A stretch of DNA of 24,703 nt from BP-464 sp045805505 (GTDB lineage Bacteria > Actinomycetota > Thermoleophilia > Solirubrobacterales > Solirubrobacteraceae): assembly GCA_045805505.1 (NCBI GenBank), contig JBJMLA010000113.1:1-24703 (forward strand). Direction: 5' to 3'. A model generated the notes under the pieces. The model worked only from the letters and a program-made list of their open reading frames with translations, was not told the origin of the DNA and searched no databases. The translations under genes were made by a program, and so were the position numbers. Numbering within the stretch: position 1 is the first letter of the stretch; each line of letters starts with the position of its first letter. Of the stretch, positions 7,153 to 18,131 are shown one piece after another.

Positions 7153-8353
7153 TGCTGCGCGTCGCCGACAAGGCCGCGGAGACCGATCCGGGCCGCCTTC
7201 GCCGCAACAACGAGGACAGCTACTTCTCCCGCTCGCCCCTGTTCGTGATCGCCGACGGCATGGGCGGCGCGCAGGCGGGCGAGGTCGCGTCGGCCAAGGT
7301 CGTCGAGGTCTTCGAGCACGGCCTGCCCGACGCCGGCGGCCCGCCGGAGGAGCGGCTTGCCGCGCTGATCACCGAGGCCAACGCCCGCGTCTACGAGCTG
7401 TCGACTTCCGACCGCGAGCTGCAGGGCATGGGCACGACGACGACCGCGGTCTACGTCGGCGAGGAGGAGATCGCGCTCGCCCACGTCGGCGACAGCCGCG
7501 CCTACCTGCTGCGCGAGGGTCTGCTCGAGCGCCTGACCGACGACCACACGCTCGTCGAGGAGCTCGTGCGGCAGGGGCGCATCACCGCGGAGGAGGCCGA
7601 GGGCCACCCGCAGCGCTCGATCGTCACCCGCTCGGTCGGCCCGGAGTCCGAGGTGCAGGTCGACCGCATGACGCTGCGCGGCCGCGACGGTGACGTGTTC
7701 CTGATCTGCAGCGACGGCCTGACGTCGATGATCTCCGAGGCCGCCGTCGCCGACATCCTGCGCGACGCCCGCTCGCTCGACGCCGCGGCCCGCGCGCTCG
7801 TGCGCGCGGCCAACGACGCCGGCGGCCGCGACAACATCACCGTGGTCCTGTTCCGGCTCGAGGACGTGGACACGGGATCGACCGCCGACGACCGCACGAT
7901 GGTCGGCGAGACCGCACCGTCGACCGCCGAGGTGCGCGCCGCGGTCGAGGCGGCCGGGCCGCCGCAGCCCGTCCCGGCCGAGCCGGCGGCCGACGTCGCG
8001 CCGCGATCCCCGCGCCCGCCGCGTGAGGTGCGCAGCGAGAAGCGCCGGCGCCGCGGCTGGGTCGCGCTCGTCGTCACGGTCATCCTGCTGCTGCCGATCC
8101 TCGGCGGCGCCTACATCGCCAGCCAGGCCGTGTTCTTCCTCGGCGTGGCCAGCAACGGCTCGGTCACCGTGTTCCAGGGCCTGCCCTACGACCTGCCGTT
8201 CGGCCTGCACCTCTACACGTCGGCCTACGTGACCGGCCTGACGCCCGAGCAGCTGCCCGCCAACCGCCGCGAGGACCTGCTCGACCACAAGCTGCGCTCC
8301 CACGACGACGCGTTCGACCTGGCCAAGCAGCTCGAGCTCGGGCAGCTGGACTC

Positions 8354-8357
<4 letters not shown>
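7152..8357 (+). CDS. pstP: PP2C-family Ser/Thr protein phosphatase PstP
   Basis: 401 residues. The cytoplasmic PPM/PP2C domain (about 1-235) has the metal-binding motifs RRNNEDS, ADGMGG, GDSRAYL, SDGL and GGRDNIT. It removes phosphate from Ser/Thr residues of the kinases and their targets, so it is the counterpart of PknB and the other kinases here. A Pro/Ala-rich juxtamembrane linker follows, then one membrane helix (about 300-325) and an extracellular tail of about 75 residues. This is the usual layout of actinobacterial PstP, though the tail is short. It starts with a 1-nt overlap to fhaB and its TGA overlaps the GTG of rodA by 4 nt (GTGA). Confidence 0.95.
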
Positions 8358-9693
<1,336 letters not shown>

Positions 9694-9697
<4 letters not shown>

Positions 9698-11148
9698 ACA
9701 CCCCGATCCGCCGCCTGTTCGGCGTCCTCGTCGTCATGTTCGCCGCGCTGATGGGCGCCACCGCGTGGTGGACGGTCGTGCGCGCCGACGACCTCAACAC
9801 GCAGCACACCGCCCAGAACAAGCGCGACCTGCTGCGCGGCATCAAGATCCGCCGCGGCGACATCCGCGCGGCCGACGGCTCGCTGATCGCGCACTCCAAG
9901 AAGGACAACGACGGCGTCTATCAGCGCCGCTATCCGCAGGGTGAGCTGTTCGGCCATCCCGTCGGCTACTCGTTCGTCGGGATCGACCAGTCCGGGCTCG
10001 AGGCGTTCTACAACCAGGAGCTGGCGACCGGCGGCGCGTCGACGACCGACTCGATCCTCCAGCAGCTCGTCGGCAGCCAGGACGGCGGCGACAACCTCAA
10101 GACCACGCTGGAGCCCAAGGCGCAGAAGCTTGCCGAGGACCTGATCGCGCAAGCCAGCCCGGAGCAGGGCGGCTCGGCCGTGGTGCTCGACCCGCGCACG
10201 GGCGCGGTCAAGGTCATGGCGTCGGTGCCGGGCTATGACCCCAACGGCGTCAAGGACAGCGATCGCTTCCAGGCGCTCAACACCGACAACACGCGCAAGC
10301 CGCTGGTCAACCGCGCGCTGCAGTTCGGCTACGCCCCGGGCTCGACGATGAAGGTCGTCACGCTCGTCGCCGCGCTCGACAGCGGCAAGTACCAGGTCGA
10401 CTCGACCATCAACGGCGACAACGACGTGCCGATCTCCGGCGTTCCGCTGACCAACGACTTCGCCAAGTCGTGGGGCACGATCGACCTGAACACCGCGCTG
10501 ACCAACTCCGTGAACACCGCGTTCGCGCAGGTCGCCGAGGACCTGGGCGCCGAGACGATGCGCAAGTACATGGAGCGCTTCGGGTTCGACCACAAGCCCG
10601 AGCTCGACTACCCCAAGAACACGATGTCGGCGCCCGGCGAATACCGCAACGGCGAGCTGATCCCGCCGACCAGCAAGTACGTCGACGTCGGGCGCATGGG
10701 CATCGGCCAGGACAAGCTGCAGGTGCCCGCGATGCAGATGGCGCTCGTCGCGGCCGCCGTGGCGAATGGCGGCAAGATGATGAAGCCGCACATCGCCGAC
10801 CGCTTCATCGACGAGGACGGCCGCACCACCAAGCGCATCGACGACGAGGTGCAGAGCACGGTGATGAGCGAGGACACCGCCGCCGCCGTGACGCAGATGA
10901 TGGTCTCGGTGGTGCAGAACGGAACCGGCACGCAGGCGCAGATCCCCGGCATGTCGGTGGCGGGCAAGACCGGCACGGCGGAGACCGAGACCGGGGCGAA
11001 CACCAAGAACAAGCTGTGGTTCATGGGCTTCGCGCCCGCCGACGATCCGCAGGTGGCCTTCGCGGTCACCGTCAACGACGTGGTCGGCTTCGGTGGCGAC
11101 GTCGCCGCGCCGATCGCCAAGCAGCTCATCGAGGAGCTCGTCAAGTGA
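9694..11148 (+). CDS. pbpA: Class B penicillin-binding protein (PbpA)
   Basis: 484 residues. A short cytoplasmic tail and one membrane helix (about 8-28) precede a small pedestal domain and the transpeptidase domain (about 160-484). Active-site motifs are STMK (Ser217, Lys220), SVN (Ser272) and KTG (Lys425). It crosslinks peptidoglycan stems outside the membrane and is expected to partner with the SEDS protein encoded immediately upstream. The length and the short N-terminal module match mycobacterial PbpA rather than FtsI. ATG start inside the rodA stop (ATGA); its TGA overlaps the pknB GTG (GTGA), keeping the pair strictly coupled. Confidence 0.95.
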
Positions 11149-13088
11149 GGGAGCTGAGCTCCGGGACCGTCGTCGACGGCCGCTACACGATCGTCAAGCG
11201 CCTCGGCTCGGGCGGGATGGCCGACGTCTACTGCGCCGAGGACAACCAGCTCGGGCGCCGCGTCGCGCTCAAGGTCCTCTACGCGCGCTTCGCCGAGGAC
11301 GACGAGTTCGTCGAGCGCTTCCGCCGCGAGGCGTCGAGCGCCGCCGGCCTGCAGCACCAGCACGTCGTCAGTGTCTATGACCGCGGCGAGTGGGAGGGCA
11401 CCTCCTACATCGCGATGGAGTTCGTCGACGGCCGGACGCTCAAGCAGATCATCACGGCCGAGGCCCCGATGGACCCGGTGCGATCGATCGACCTCGCGGT
11501 GCAGGTCCTCAAGGCGGCGCGCTTCGCGCATCGCCGCGGCGTCATCCACCGCGACCTCAAGCCGCACAACGTCATCGTCGAGGAGGGCGTGGGCGGCCCG
11601 AACGCCAAGGTGGCCGACTTCGGCATCGCCCGGGCGGGCGCGTCGGACATGACGCAGACCGGCTCGATCATGGGCACCGCCCAGTACCTGTCGCCCGAGC
11701 AGGCCCAGGGCCACGCCGTCACGCCGCAGTCCGACCTGTACTCGATCGGCATCTGCCTCTACGAGATGCTCACGGGCCGGATCCCGTTCGACGGCGAGAG
11801 CGCGGTGACCATCGCGCTCAAGCAGGTCAACGAGACCCCGGTGCCGCCCAGCCACTACAACGCCACGCTGCCGGCGCCGCTCGAGGACGCCGTCCTGCGC
11901 GCGCTGGCCAAGGACCCGGCCGAGCGCTTCCCGGACGCCGACGCGTTCATCGTCGCGCTCGAGGACGCCAAGGCCCAGATCGAGGCCGGCCACGCGCCGC
12001 CCGTGCAGAACACCGCGCCGTTCACCGCCGTCGCCGCCGCTCCGATCGCTCCCGCCGTGGCGCCGGCGCCGCTGGTCGCCGAGGAGGTCGTCTACACCGA
12101 GCCCCCGCCCGAGCGCGAGGGCATGGGCTGGGGGTGGGCGCTGCTGATCGCCGCGCTGGTGGTCGCCGCGATCGTCGGCGCGCTCTTCCTGACCGGGACG
12201 ATCGGCGCCGCGAAGACCCGCGTGCCCAACGTCATCGGCATCAGCGACGCGGCGGCGAAGGTCAAGCTCAACCGCGCCGGGCTCGAGATCGACATCACGC
12301 AGGTGGTCAGCGACAAGCCCAAGGGCATCGTGATCAACCAGCACCCCAGCTTCGGGAGCAAGGTCAAGGAGGGCACGGTGGTCAGCGTGTCGGTCTCGGC
12401 CGGTCCGGGCGATCGGCAGGTGCCGCCGGTCGACGGGCTGTCGCGCCGCGAGGCTCGCCGGATCCTCACCAAGGCCGGCTTCAAGATCCACGAAACCACC
12501 GAGGAGAGCACCGACGTCGACAAGGGCAAGGTCATCCGCACCGAGCCCGACAACGGCAGCCAGCTCGAGATCGGCTCGACGGTGGAGCTCATCGTGTCCT
12601 CGGGCCCGCCCGACGTCGAGGTCCCGGACGTGACGGGCAAGTCGCTGGACGAGGCACGGGCCGAGCTCGAGGACGCGAACTTCAAGGTCAAGACGGTCGA
12701 TCAGGAGACCGGCGATGCGGACCCGGGAACGGTGTTGACGCAGTCGCCGTCGGGCGGGACCGCGCCGGAGGGCTCCGACGTCACGCTGACCGTGGCGCGC
12801 GCGCCGAGCGAGGCCGACGTCCCCGACGTCGTCGGCGAGACGAGCGCCGACGCTTTCGCGATCCTCCAGGACGCCGGCTTCAAGGTCGTCCCGAAGCGCA
12901 CGACGGTGACCGACCCGACCCAGGACGACGTCGTGCTCGGGCAGGACCCCGCAGGGGGCAAGAAGGCCAAGCCGGGCGACACCGTGACCATCGAGATCGG
13001 CAACTTCGACGACAGCTCGATCGATCCCGAGCCGGGTACGGAGACCACCCCGTCCGATGGCACGACGACGGTCCCGGGGGCGCGGTGA
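11145..13088 (+). CDS. pknB: Ser/Thr protein kinase PknB with four PASTA domains
   Basis: 647 residues. The kinase domain (about 10-280) has GSGGMADVY, VALKVL, HRDLKPHN (Asp137), DFGIAR and LSPEQ. The activation loop contains MTQTGS, matching the TxT autophosphorylation sites of mycobacterial PknB. One membrane helix (about 328-350) is followed by four PASTA repeats (about 358-420, 423-487, 489-555 and 557-624) that in this family bind muropeptides or lipid II. A Thr/Pro-rich tail ends the protein. It is the likely master kinase for the wall genes upstream and probably phosphorylates the FHA proteins. GTG start in a GTGA overlap with pbpA, and another GTGA overlap with ddl. The pknA gene that usually sits between pbpA and pknB is absent. 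Confidence 0.97.
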   Translation: MRELSSGTVVDGRYTIVKRLGSGGMADVYCAEDNQLGRRVALKVLYARFAEDDEFVERFRREASSAAGLQHQHVVSVYDRGEWEGTSYIAMEFVDGRTLKQIITAEAPMDPVRSIDLAVQVLKAARFAHRRGVIHRDLKPHNVIVEEGVGGPNAKVADFGIARAGASDMTQTGSIMGTAQYLSPEQAQGHAVTPQSDLYSIGICLYEMLTGRIPFDGESAVTIALKQVNETPVPPSHYNATLPAPLEDAVLRALAKDPAERFPDADAFIVALEDAKAQIEAGHAPPVQNTAPFTAVAAAPIAPAVAPAPLVAEEVVYTEPPPEREGMGWGWALLIAALVVAAIVGALFLTGTIGAAKTRVPNVIGISDAAAKVKLNRAGLEIDITQVVSDKPKGIVINQHPSFGSKVKEGTVVSVSVSAGPGDRQVPPVDGLSRREARRILTKAGFKIHETTEESTDVDKGKVIRTEPDNGSQLEIGSTVELIVSSGPPDVEVPDVTGKSLDEARAELEDANFKVKTVDQETGDADPGTVLTQSPSGGTAPEGSDVTLTVARAPSEADVPDVVGETSADAFAILQDAGFKVVPKRTTVTDPTQDDVVLGQDPAGGKKAKPGDTVTIEIGNFDDSSIDPEPGTETTPSDGTTTVPGAR

Positions 13089-14044
13089 GGGTCGCGGTCC
13101 TCTGCGGAGGGCGCTCGTCCGAGCACGAGGTCTCGCTGACCAGCGGGCACGCGGTGGCCGACGGCCTGCGCGCCGGCGGCCACGACGTCGCGCTCGTCGA
13201 GATCGATCGCGACGGGATCTGGCGCCACGACGGCGAGCCGCTCACCCTGCAGCCGATGGGCGGCCTGCTCGGCGCCGAGGTCGTCTTCCCCGCGCTCCAC
13301 GGTCCCTTCGGCGAGGATGGCACGGTCCAGGGCGTGCTGGAGACCCTCGACGTCGCCTACGTCGGGTCGGGCGTCACCGCCAGCGCGGTGTGCATGGACA
13401 AGCTGCTGTTCAAGGAGCTGATGGCCCACGAGGGCCTGCCGCAGGTCGGCTTCGCGCGGGCCATCCCCGAGATCGACCCGGCGCTGGGCTGGCCGTGCTG
13501 GGTCAAGCCCGCCCGCCTGGGCTCATCGGTCGGCATCGTCCGGGTCGAGCGGTTCGCGGACTATCCGGCAGCGGTCGCCCACGCGCTCGAGCACGACCCC
13601 CGGGTGATCGTCGAGGCGCACTCCTCCGGGCTGGAGATCGAGTGCTCGGTGCTGGGCTCGACCGACGCGCCGAAGGCGTCGCAGCCCGGCGAGATCGTGC
13701 TCAAGACCGACAGCGGCTGGTACGACTACGAGGCCAAGTACACCGAGGGCGGCATGGAGCTCGTCGTCCCCGCGCGCATCTCCGAGGCCGCGCGCGAGCG
13801 CGTGCGGTTCCTGGCCACCGAGGCGTTCACGCTGGCGGGCTGCAGCGGGCTGGCTCGCGTCGACTTCTTCGTCGACGGCGACGAAGTGCTGCTCAACGAG
13901 CTCAACACCATGCCGGGCCAGACGCCGACCAGCGTCTACGGCAAGCTGTGGGCGGCGGGCGGCATCGGCTACCCGGAGCTGCTCGAGAAGCTCTGCCACA
14001 TCGCGCTCGCCCGCCACGCGGACGAGCGCGGCTTCGCCTTCTAG
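13085..14044 (+). CDS. ddl: D-alanine--D-alanine ligase
   Basis: 319 residues, ATP-grasp fold. It joins two D-alanines for the end of the peptidoglycan stem peptide in the cytoplasm. Visible signatures are CGGRSSEHEVSLTSG at the N-terminus, HGPFGEDGTVQG, VKPARLGSSVGI (ATP binding) and LNELNTMPGQTPTSVYGKLW near the C-terminus, with the Glu and Asn metal ligands. GTG start overlapping the pknB stop by 4 nt (GTGA). Its position as last gene of the fhaA-pknB unit is notable because ddl usually lies elsewhere in actinobacteria. The TAG stop shares the palindromic bases CTAG with the TAG of the ceramidase-like gene on the other strand. Confidence 0.96.
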   Translation: MRVAVLCGGRSSEHEVSLTSGHAVADGLRAGGHDVALVEIDRDGIWRHDGEPLTLQPMGGLLGAEVVFPALHGPFGEDGTVQGVLETLDVAYVGSGVTASAVCMDKLLFKELMAHEGLPQVGFARAIPEIDPALGWPCWVKPARLGSSVGIVRVERFADYPAAVAHALEHDPRVIVEAHSSGLEIECSVLGSTDAPKASQPGEIVLKTDSGWYDYEAKYTEGGMELVVPARISEAARERVRFLATEAFTLAGCSGLARVDFFVDGDEVLLNELNTMPGQTPTSVYGKLWAAGGIGYPELLEKLCHIALARHADERGFAF

Positions 14045-16311
14045 CCGGCCGCTCCGCTGTTGCCGCAGCGGTCGGTCACGTCCGCGCCGGTGACGCCGGA
14101 TTCGCCCACGTGCGCGGTGTAGACCCCGTCGCCGTCGGGATCGCTCGCCGGCCGCCTGCCGCCGCCGGCGGTGCGGATCGTCACCGTCGCGTCGCGGACC
14201 AGGCGCGGCAGCGCCAGCAGCGCGCCCTCGCCGGGATCGGGATAGAGCGGCATGACCGACGCCTCGCCGGCGTTGACCACCGGCGCCGGCACCGCCAGCG
14301 CAACGGGTGCCACGGTGAACTCGCGCGAGACCGCGCGGTACGGGCCGGGCGCCTGGCCGAGCGCCTTGACCGCCAGCCCGCTGACGCGCAGGCGGTAGAT
14401 GCCGGGCGCCGAGCACTCGTCGAACTGCCACGTCTCGGTCCACTCGCCGTCCTTGCGGGCGGTGGTGTCGGCCAGGCCGTCGTCGGTGCCTGCCGCCTGC
14501 CAGCGCTCGCCGACCCGGCGCTCGAGCGTGACGAACGGCGTGCCGCGGGCCGGATCGATCTGCTGGTCGCCGCCGCGCCACTTGAAGATCGCGCGGCCGT
14601 AGCGGGTCAGCTGCGCGGCGGGCTGCGCGGTGATCGTCCCGGCGTCGGCGGTGGCCCGCAGCGGGGTGGTGGTCGCGGAGGCGATGCCCGTCGGAGCGGG
14701 CTCGGGGGCGCTGGGCGCCGCGGAGCCGCCGAGCACGCTCTTCTCGAGCTCGCGGCCGAAGTGCATCCACGCGTAGCCCTCCTCGCGGCCGAACAGCGTG
14801 AAGCTCGCCTCGTAGTTGCAGGTGTCGTACTCCTCGGGCGTCGTCGTGTAGCTGATGTAGCCGTTGGTCAGGCCGGCCAGCGCGACGCGGTCGAGCGCGC
14901 CGCCGTCGCGCGCCTCGAGGTCCTCGCGGATGCGCTGACCCATCTGCTTGGTGATCTCGGCGGGGTAGGCGACGATGCCGAGGTCGCCGACCTGCCAGAA
15001 GGAGACCGGGAAGGTGTCGGGCGCGATGCCGGGGCCGCCGACCAGCGGCGCCTTGGGACCCTGCCCGGGGCCCGCCATGTCCGCCACCGGCGCGCACTGG
15101 TCCTCGGCCACGACGCCGAGCCCGAGCACCGGGAACGGGCCGACCGGTTCCTGCATCCCGCCCTCGGCGCCGTAGGAGCTGCCGTCGAACTTGACCAGCG
15201 AGCGGCGCGCCTTGATCGGCAGCTCGTCGGACAGGTGCGCGCCCGCGGCGCGCCAGGCCTCAAGGATGCCCGCCGCGTCGCGGCGGCCGCCGAGGTCGGC
15301 GTGGGCGGCGTCGCTCTCGACGTACTGCTCGTCCTGGCCGCCGACGCTGCTGCGGTCTCCGTCGGTGGAGATGTCGCCCTGGGCGCCGTTGGTCCACACG
15401 TTCACCGGCCGGGCGCCGGCGGCGTCGCCGCCACGGGCGCGCCAGTCGGCGAGCATGCCCTGCTCGGCCCAGCGCGCGGCGGCGCCCGCGGAGTCGCCGG
15501 AGAACAGGCGGACGGTGTCGTCGAGCGTCGTCGGGTGCTTGGCGAAGTTCGACCACGCCGCGATCGGCCGGCCGTCGGCCGCGTCGACGCGCAGCACGGT
15601 GAACGTGGGATCGGTCGAGCGCAGCCGCTGCTCGGCCTCCGGGAGGTCCTTGACCTCGGCGTTGCGCTGGAAGGCCTCGAACGAGCGGTTGCGCGACGCG
15701 CCGCGGCGCTCGACGGCGGCGAAGCCGGCCCGCGCCGGCTCGAGGCGCCGGACGGCCTGGTGGATCGCGTCGGCGATGCCCTGGGCGGTGAGGTCGAAGA
15801 TCCGCGGGTCGAAGGCGTCGCCGCCGACGAACGCGTAGCCGGCGTTGTCGGCCGGCCAGATCGCGCCGGTGGAGGAGTGCGTGTGGGTGGCCGACAGCAG
15901 CAGCCGCTCGGCGGTGATGTGCGTGTCGGCGATCCGGGCGAGTACCTCCTGGGTCAGCGCGTAGGGCAGGCCGCCGAGGTCGGCCTGCACCATCGCGTAG
16001 CGCCGGCCGTCGCGCTCGAGGACCAGCGCCCGGGTCAGGATCCGCGTGTGGATGCCCTGGCCGGCGCGGAAGGTCTTGGCGTAGATCCCCGTGTCGGGGT
16101 CATAGACCATCTGCCGGCCGCGGTCGCTGACGATGTCCTCGCCCGGCCCGAAGATCATCGAGCGCGAGGTGTAGGCGAACATCGGCGAGGAGATCGGCGG
16201 CGTGATGTCGGCCGCGGCGGCGCCCGCCTTCAGCGCGGGTGTGGCGGCCAGGGCGGACGGAGCGGCCAGGGCCAGGGCGGCCGTCGTGGCCGCGAGGGCA
16301 GCGCGGAGCAT
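14041..16311 (-). CDS. Secreted neutral/alkaline ceramidase-family hydrolase
   Basis: 756 residues with an N-terminal signal peptide (about 1-22, ending near SALAAT). The catalytic domain (about 28-490) follows the neutral ceramidase family: AADITPPI, GIHTRILTRAL (first zinc His), SATHTHSSTG (His143/His145), SNFAKHPTT and LFSGDSAG, whose Ser271 aligns with the catalytic Ser of Pseudomonas ceramidase. NGAQGDIS, PAEITKQMGQR (zinc Glu) and NGYISYTTTPEEY (zinc Tyr) follow. The C-terminal part (about 510-756) is beta-rich, as in the family. These enzymes hydrolyse the amide bond of ceramide or related N-acyl lipids outside the cell; the natural substrate here is unknown. A GGAGG lies unusually close to the ATG (one base between). 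It starts 37 nt after the discoidin-domain kinase gene and its stop overlaps that of ddl. Confidence 0.88.
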   Translation of the reverse strand: MLRAALAATTAALALAAPSALAATPALKAGAAAADITPPISSPMFAYTSRSMIFGPGEDIVSDRGRQMVYDPDTGIYAKTFRAGQGIHTRILTRALVLERDGRRYAMVQADLGGLPYALTQEVLARIADTHITAERLLLSATHTHSSTGAIWPADNAGYAFVGGDAFDPRIFDLTAQGIADAIHQAVRRLEPARAGFAAVERRGASRNRSFEAFQRNAEVKDLPEAEQRLRSTDPTFTVLRVDAADGRPIAAWSNFAKHPTTLDDTVRLFSGDSAGAAARWAEQGMLADWRARGGDAAGARPVNVWTNGAQGDISTDGDRSSVGGQDEQYVESDAAHADLGGRRDAAGILEAWRAAGAHLSDELPIKARRSLVKFDGSSYGAEGGMQEPVGPFPVLGLGVVAEDQCAPVADMAGPGQGPKAPLVGGPGIAPDTFPVSFWQVGDLGIVAYPAEITKQMGQRIREDLEARDGGALDRVALAGLTNGYISYTTTPEEYDTCNYEASFTLFGREEGYAWMHFGRELEKSVLGGSAAPSAPEPAPTGIASATTTPLRATADAGTITAQPAAQLTRYGRAIFKWRGGDQQIDPARGTPFVTLERRVGERWQAAGTDDGLADTTARKDGEWTETWQFDECSAPGIYRLRVSGLAVKALGQAPGPYRAVSREFTVAPVALAVPAPVVNAGEASVMPLYPDPGEGALLALPRLVRDATVTIRTAGGGRRPASDPDGDGVYTAHVGESGVTGADVTDRCGNSGAAG

Positions 16312-16348
16312 GCCTCCTCAACGACGACGCCGCCAGGAACTTGCGCTT

Positions 16349-17851
16349 CTAGCCCTTGCGCTTGAACAGGTCGATCTCGGACAGCTCGACCCGCTCGGAC
16401 TCGGGCGGCAGCTTGGTGATCCACACGAGGTAGTAGCGGTACGGGTTGCCCGCCGTGTCGAGGTCCAGCGAGGTCTTGCGCTGGGCGTCGGTGATCTTGC
16501 CGAGGCTGATCCAGTCGCCCGGGAAGTCCTTGGGCACCGCGTCCTTGGCGACGAACACCTCGCCCGACCACCCCGGGGTGGGGGTGCGGATGTCCATGCG
16601 CACGGCGGCGACGCTGGGCTTGGCGTCGATGTAGATCCCGACGCCGTCCTTGTTGAGCGCGCCGCTCGTGTAGCCCTCGGTCGACCACGACGTGTTGACG
16701 TTGCGGTCCAGGACGGCGGAGGTCTCGAGCGGATGCTCGCCGTCGCTGCCGAACGGGTCGTAGTCGTGGGCGGCGTTGCGCCGCAGCGACACGTTGGAGG
16801 TGCCCGGGGGCGAGGTCGTGCCCGGGGTCTCGCCGGTGCCGCGCTGCGTGTTGTCGAGCGTCAGCAGGATGATCGCGGCGGCCGCCGCGACGGCCAGCAG
16901 CAGCAGCGCGAGCAGCAGGCGCGGGTTGACGCGCATGCGCAGCGGCAGCCGCCGGCGCGAGCGCGCGGGCAGCGAGCGCAGGACCGCGGTGGCCTCGCCC
17001 GTGGCCTGACCGGAGCGCGCGGTCTCGATGGCCAGGACGTCCTCGAGGTCGGCGATGAACTCGGCGTCGTCGGCGTAGCGCTTGGGCAGGTCCTTGGCCG
17101 TCGCGCGATCGACGACCGCGGCCAGGGCGCTGGAGACCTCCGGGCGGCGCTGCTGGAGGTCGGGGATCTCCTCGCGGACGTGCTTCATGGCCACCGCGAC
17201 CTGGTTCTCACCGCGGAACGGGACGTCCCCGGTGAGCATCTCCCACAGCACGATGCCCAGCGAGTAGAGATCGGACTGGCCGGTGACCGGGTGGCCGAGC
17301 GCCTGCTCGGGCGACACGTAGTCGGTGGTGCCCAGGACGCGGCCGTCGGCGGTCAGGCCCTCCTGGTCGAGCGTGCGGGCGATGCCGAAGTCGGTGACCT
17401 TGGCCGTGCCCTCCTCGTCGACCAGGACGTTCTGAGGCTTGACGTCGCGGTGGACGATGCCCTGCGCGTGGGCGGCGCCGAGCGCGCGGGCGATCTCGAT
17501 CGCGTAGGCCACGGCCTCGGGGATCGCCAGCCGGCCGTTGCGGCGGATGCGGTCCTTGAGCGTCTCGCCCTCGACGAACTCGAAGACGATGAACGGGGCG
17601 CCGTCGTCCTCGCCGGCATCGATCACGCCGACGATGTGGGGGTGGTTGAGCTGGGCCACCGCGCGGGCCTCGCGGCGGAACCGCTCGAGCTGATCGGAGT
17701 CCTGGGCCAGCGGCCGGTGCATCAGCTTGATCGCCACGCAGCGCTCGAGCACCGTGTCGAAGGCCTTGTAGACCGTCGACATGCCCCCCGTCCCGACCTG
17801 GGCGTCGAGGCGGTAGCGATCGTTGAGCAAGGTGCCGACCGGGGCGGTCAC
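16349..17851 (-). CDS. Hanks-type Ser/Thr kinase with extracellular discoidin-like domain
   Basis: 500 residues from the GTG at 17849-17851. The kinase domain (about 12-275) is intact: GTGGMSTVY, VAIKLM, HRDVKPQN, DFGIAR and VSPEQ. A basic linker precedes one membrane helix (about 307-328). The extracellular part (about 350-500) begins YDPFGSDGEHP and contains LDRNVNTSWSTEGY and RYYLVWITKLP, ending in an SEIDLF segment. It resembles F5/8-type carbohydrate-binding folds and, from memory, the external domain of mycobacterial MviN (Rv3910). Wall or glycan sensing is therefore inferred. It lies 58 nt after csrA and 37 nt before the ceramidase homologue. A GACAAT six bases before the GTG could be a -10 box for a leaderless transcript, without a clear -35. 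Confidence 0.9.
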   Translation of the reverse strand: MTAPVGTLLNDRYRLDAQVGTGGMSTVYKAFDTVLERCVAIKLMHRPLAQDSDQLERFRREARAVAQLNHPHIVGVIDAGEDDGAPFIVFEFVEGETLKDRIRRNGRLAIPEAVAYAIEIARALGAAHAQGIVHRDVKPQNVLVDEEGTAKVTDFGIARTLDQEGLTADGRVLGTTDYVSPEQALGHPVTGQSDLYSLGIVLWEMLTGDVPFRGENQVAVAMKHVREEIPDLQQRRPEVSSALAAVVDRATAKDLPKRYADDAEFIADLEDVLAIETARSGQATGEATAVLRSLPARSRRRLPLRMRVNPRLLLALLLLAVAAAAAIILLTLDNTQRGTGETPGTTSPPGTSNVSLRRNAAHDYDPFGSDGEHPLETSAVLDRNVNTSWSTEGYTSGALNKDGVGIYIDAKPSVAAVRMDIRTPTPGWSGEVFVAKDAVPKDFPGDWISLGKITDAQRKTSLDLDTAGNPYRYYLVWITKLPPESERVELSEIDLFKRKG

Positions 17852-17909
17852 GCGCCTATTGTCCCGCCTCGAGGCATTGAAGCCTGAGTTCTACCCGTCT
17901 GCGGCGGGA

Positions 17910-18128
17910 CTAGGACGGCTCGGGCGCGGGAGGGATCGCGTCGGCCGAGGCGGCCGCGGCAGCGTTCTCCTCCTTGACGGCGGTCCAGATCTCCTCGCGG
18001 TACACGGGAAGGCTGCGCGGGGCGGCGATGCCGATCCTCACGCTCGAGCCGCTGACCTCTATGACCTCAACGACTACGTCGTCACCCAGCATGATCTTCT
18101 CGCCCGGCTTGCGGGTGATGATGAGCAC
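17910..18128 (-). CDS. csrA: Carbon storage / translational regulator CsrA
   Basis: 72 residues. CsrA dimers bind GGA motifs in RNA hairpin loops and usually block ribosome binding. The RNA-contact residues Arg6 and Arg44 (in VYREEI) are present at their usual positions, as are GEKIMLGDDV and GIAAPRSLPVYREE. The Ala/Pro-rich C-terminal tail makes it about 11 residues longer than the enterobacterial protein, similar in length to FliW-controlled CsrA of Firmicutes. The GTG at 18126-18128 is chosen because AAGGAGG lies 6 nt upstream; the longer ATG frame would place that Shine-Dalgarno inside the gene. It sits 87 nt after fliW, encoding its expected antagonist. Confidence 0.95.
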   Translation of the reverse strand: MLIITRKPGEKIMLGDDVVVEVIEVSGSSVRIGIAAPRSLPVYREEIWTAVKEENAAAAASADAIPPAPEPS

Positions 18129-18131
18129 CGT

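Noticed and set aside
13057..16365. Open frame of 1102 codons on the plus strand spanning ddl and the ceramidase-like gene
   Set aside because: It is a high-GC shadow: Arg/Ala/Gly-rich, without any recognisable domain, and it runs antisense to a well-conserved ceramidase-family gene.
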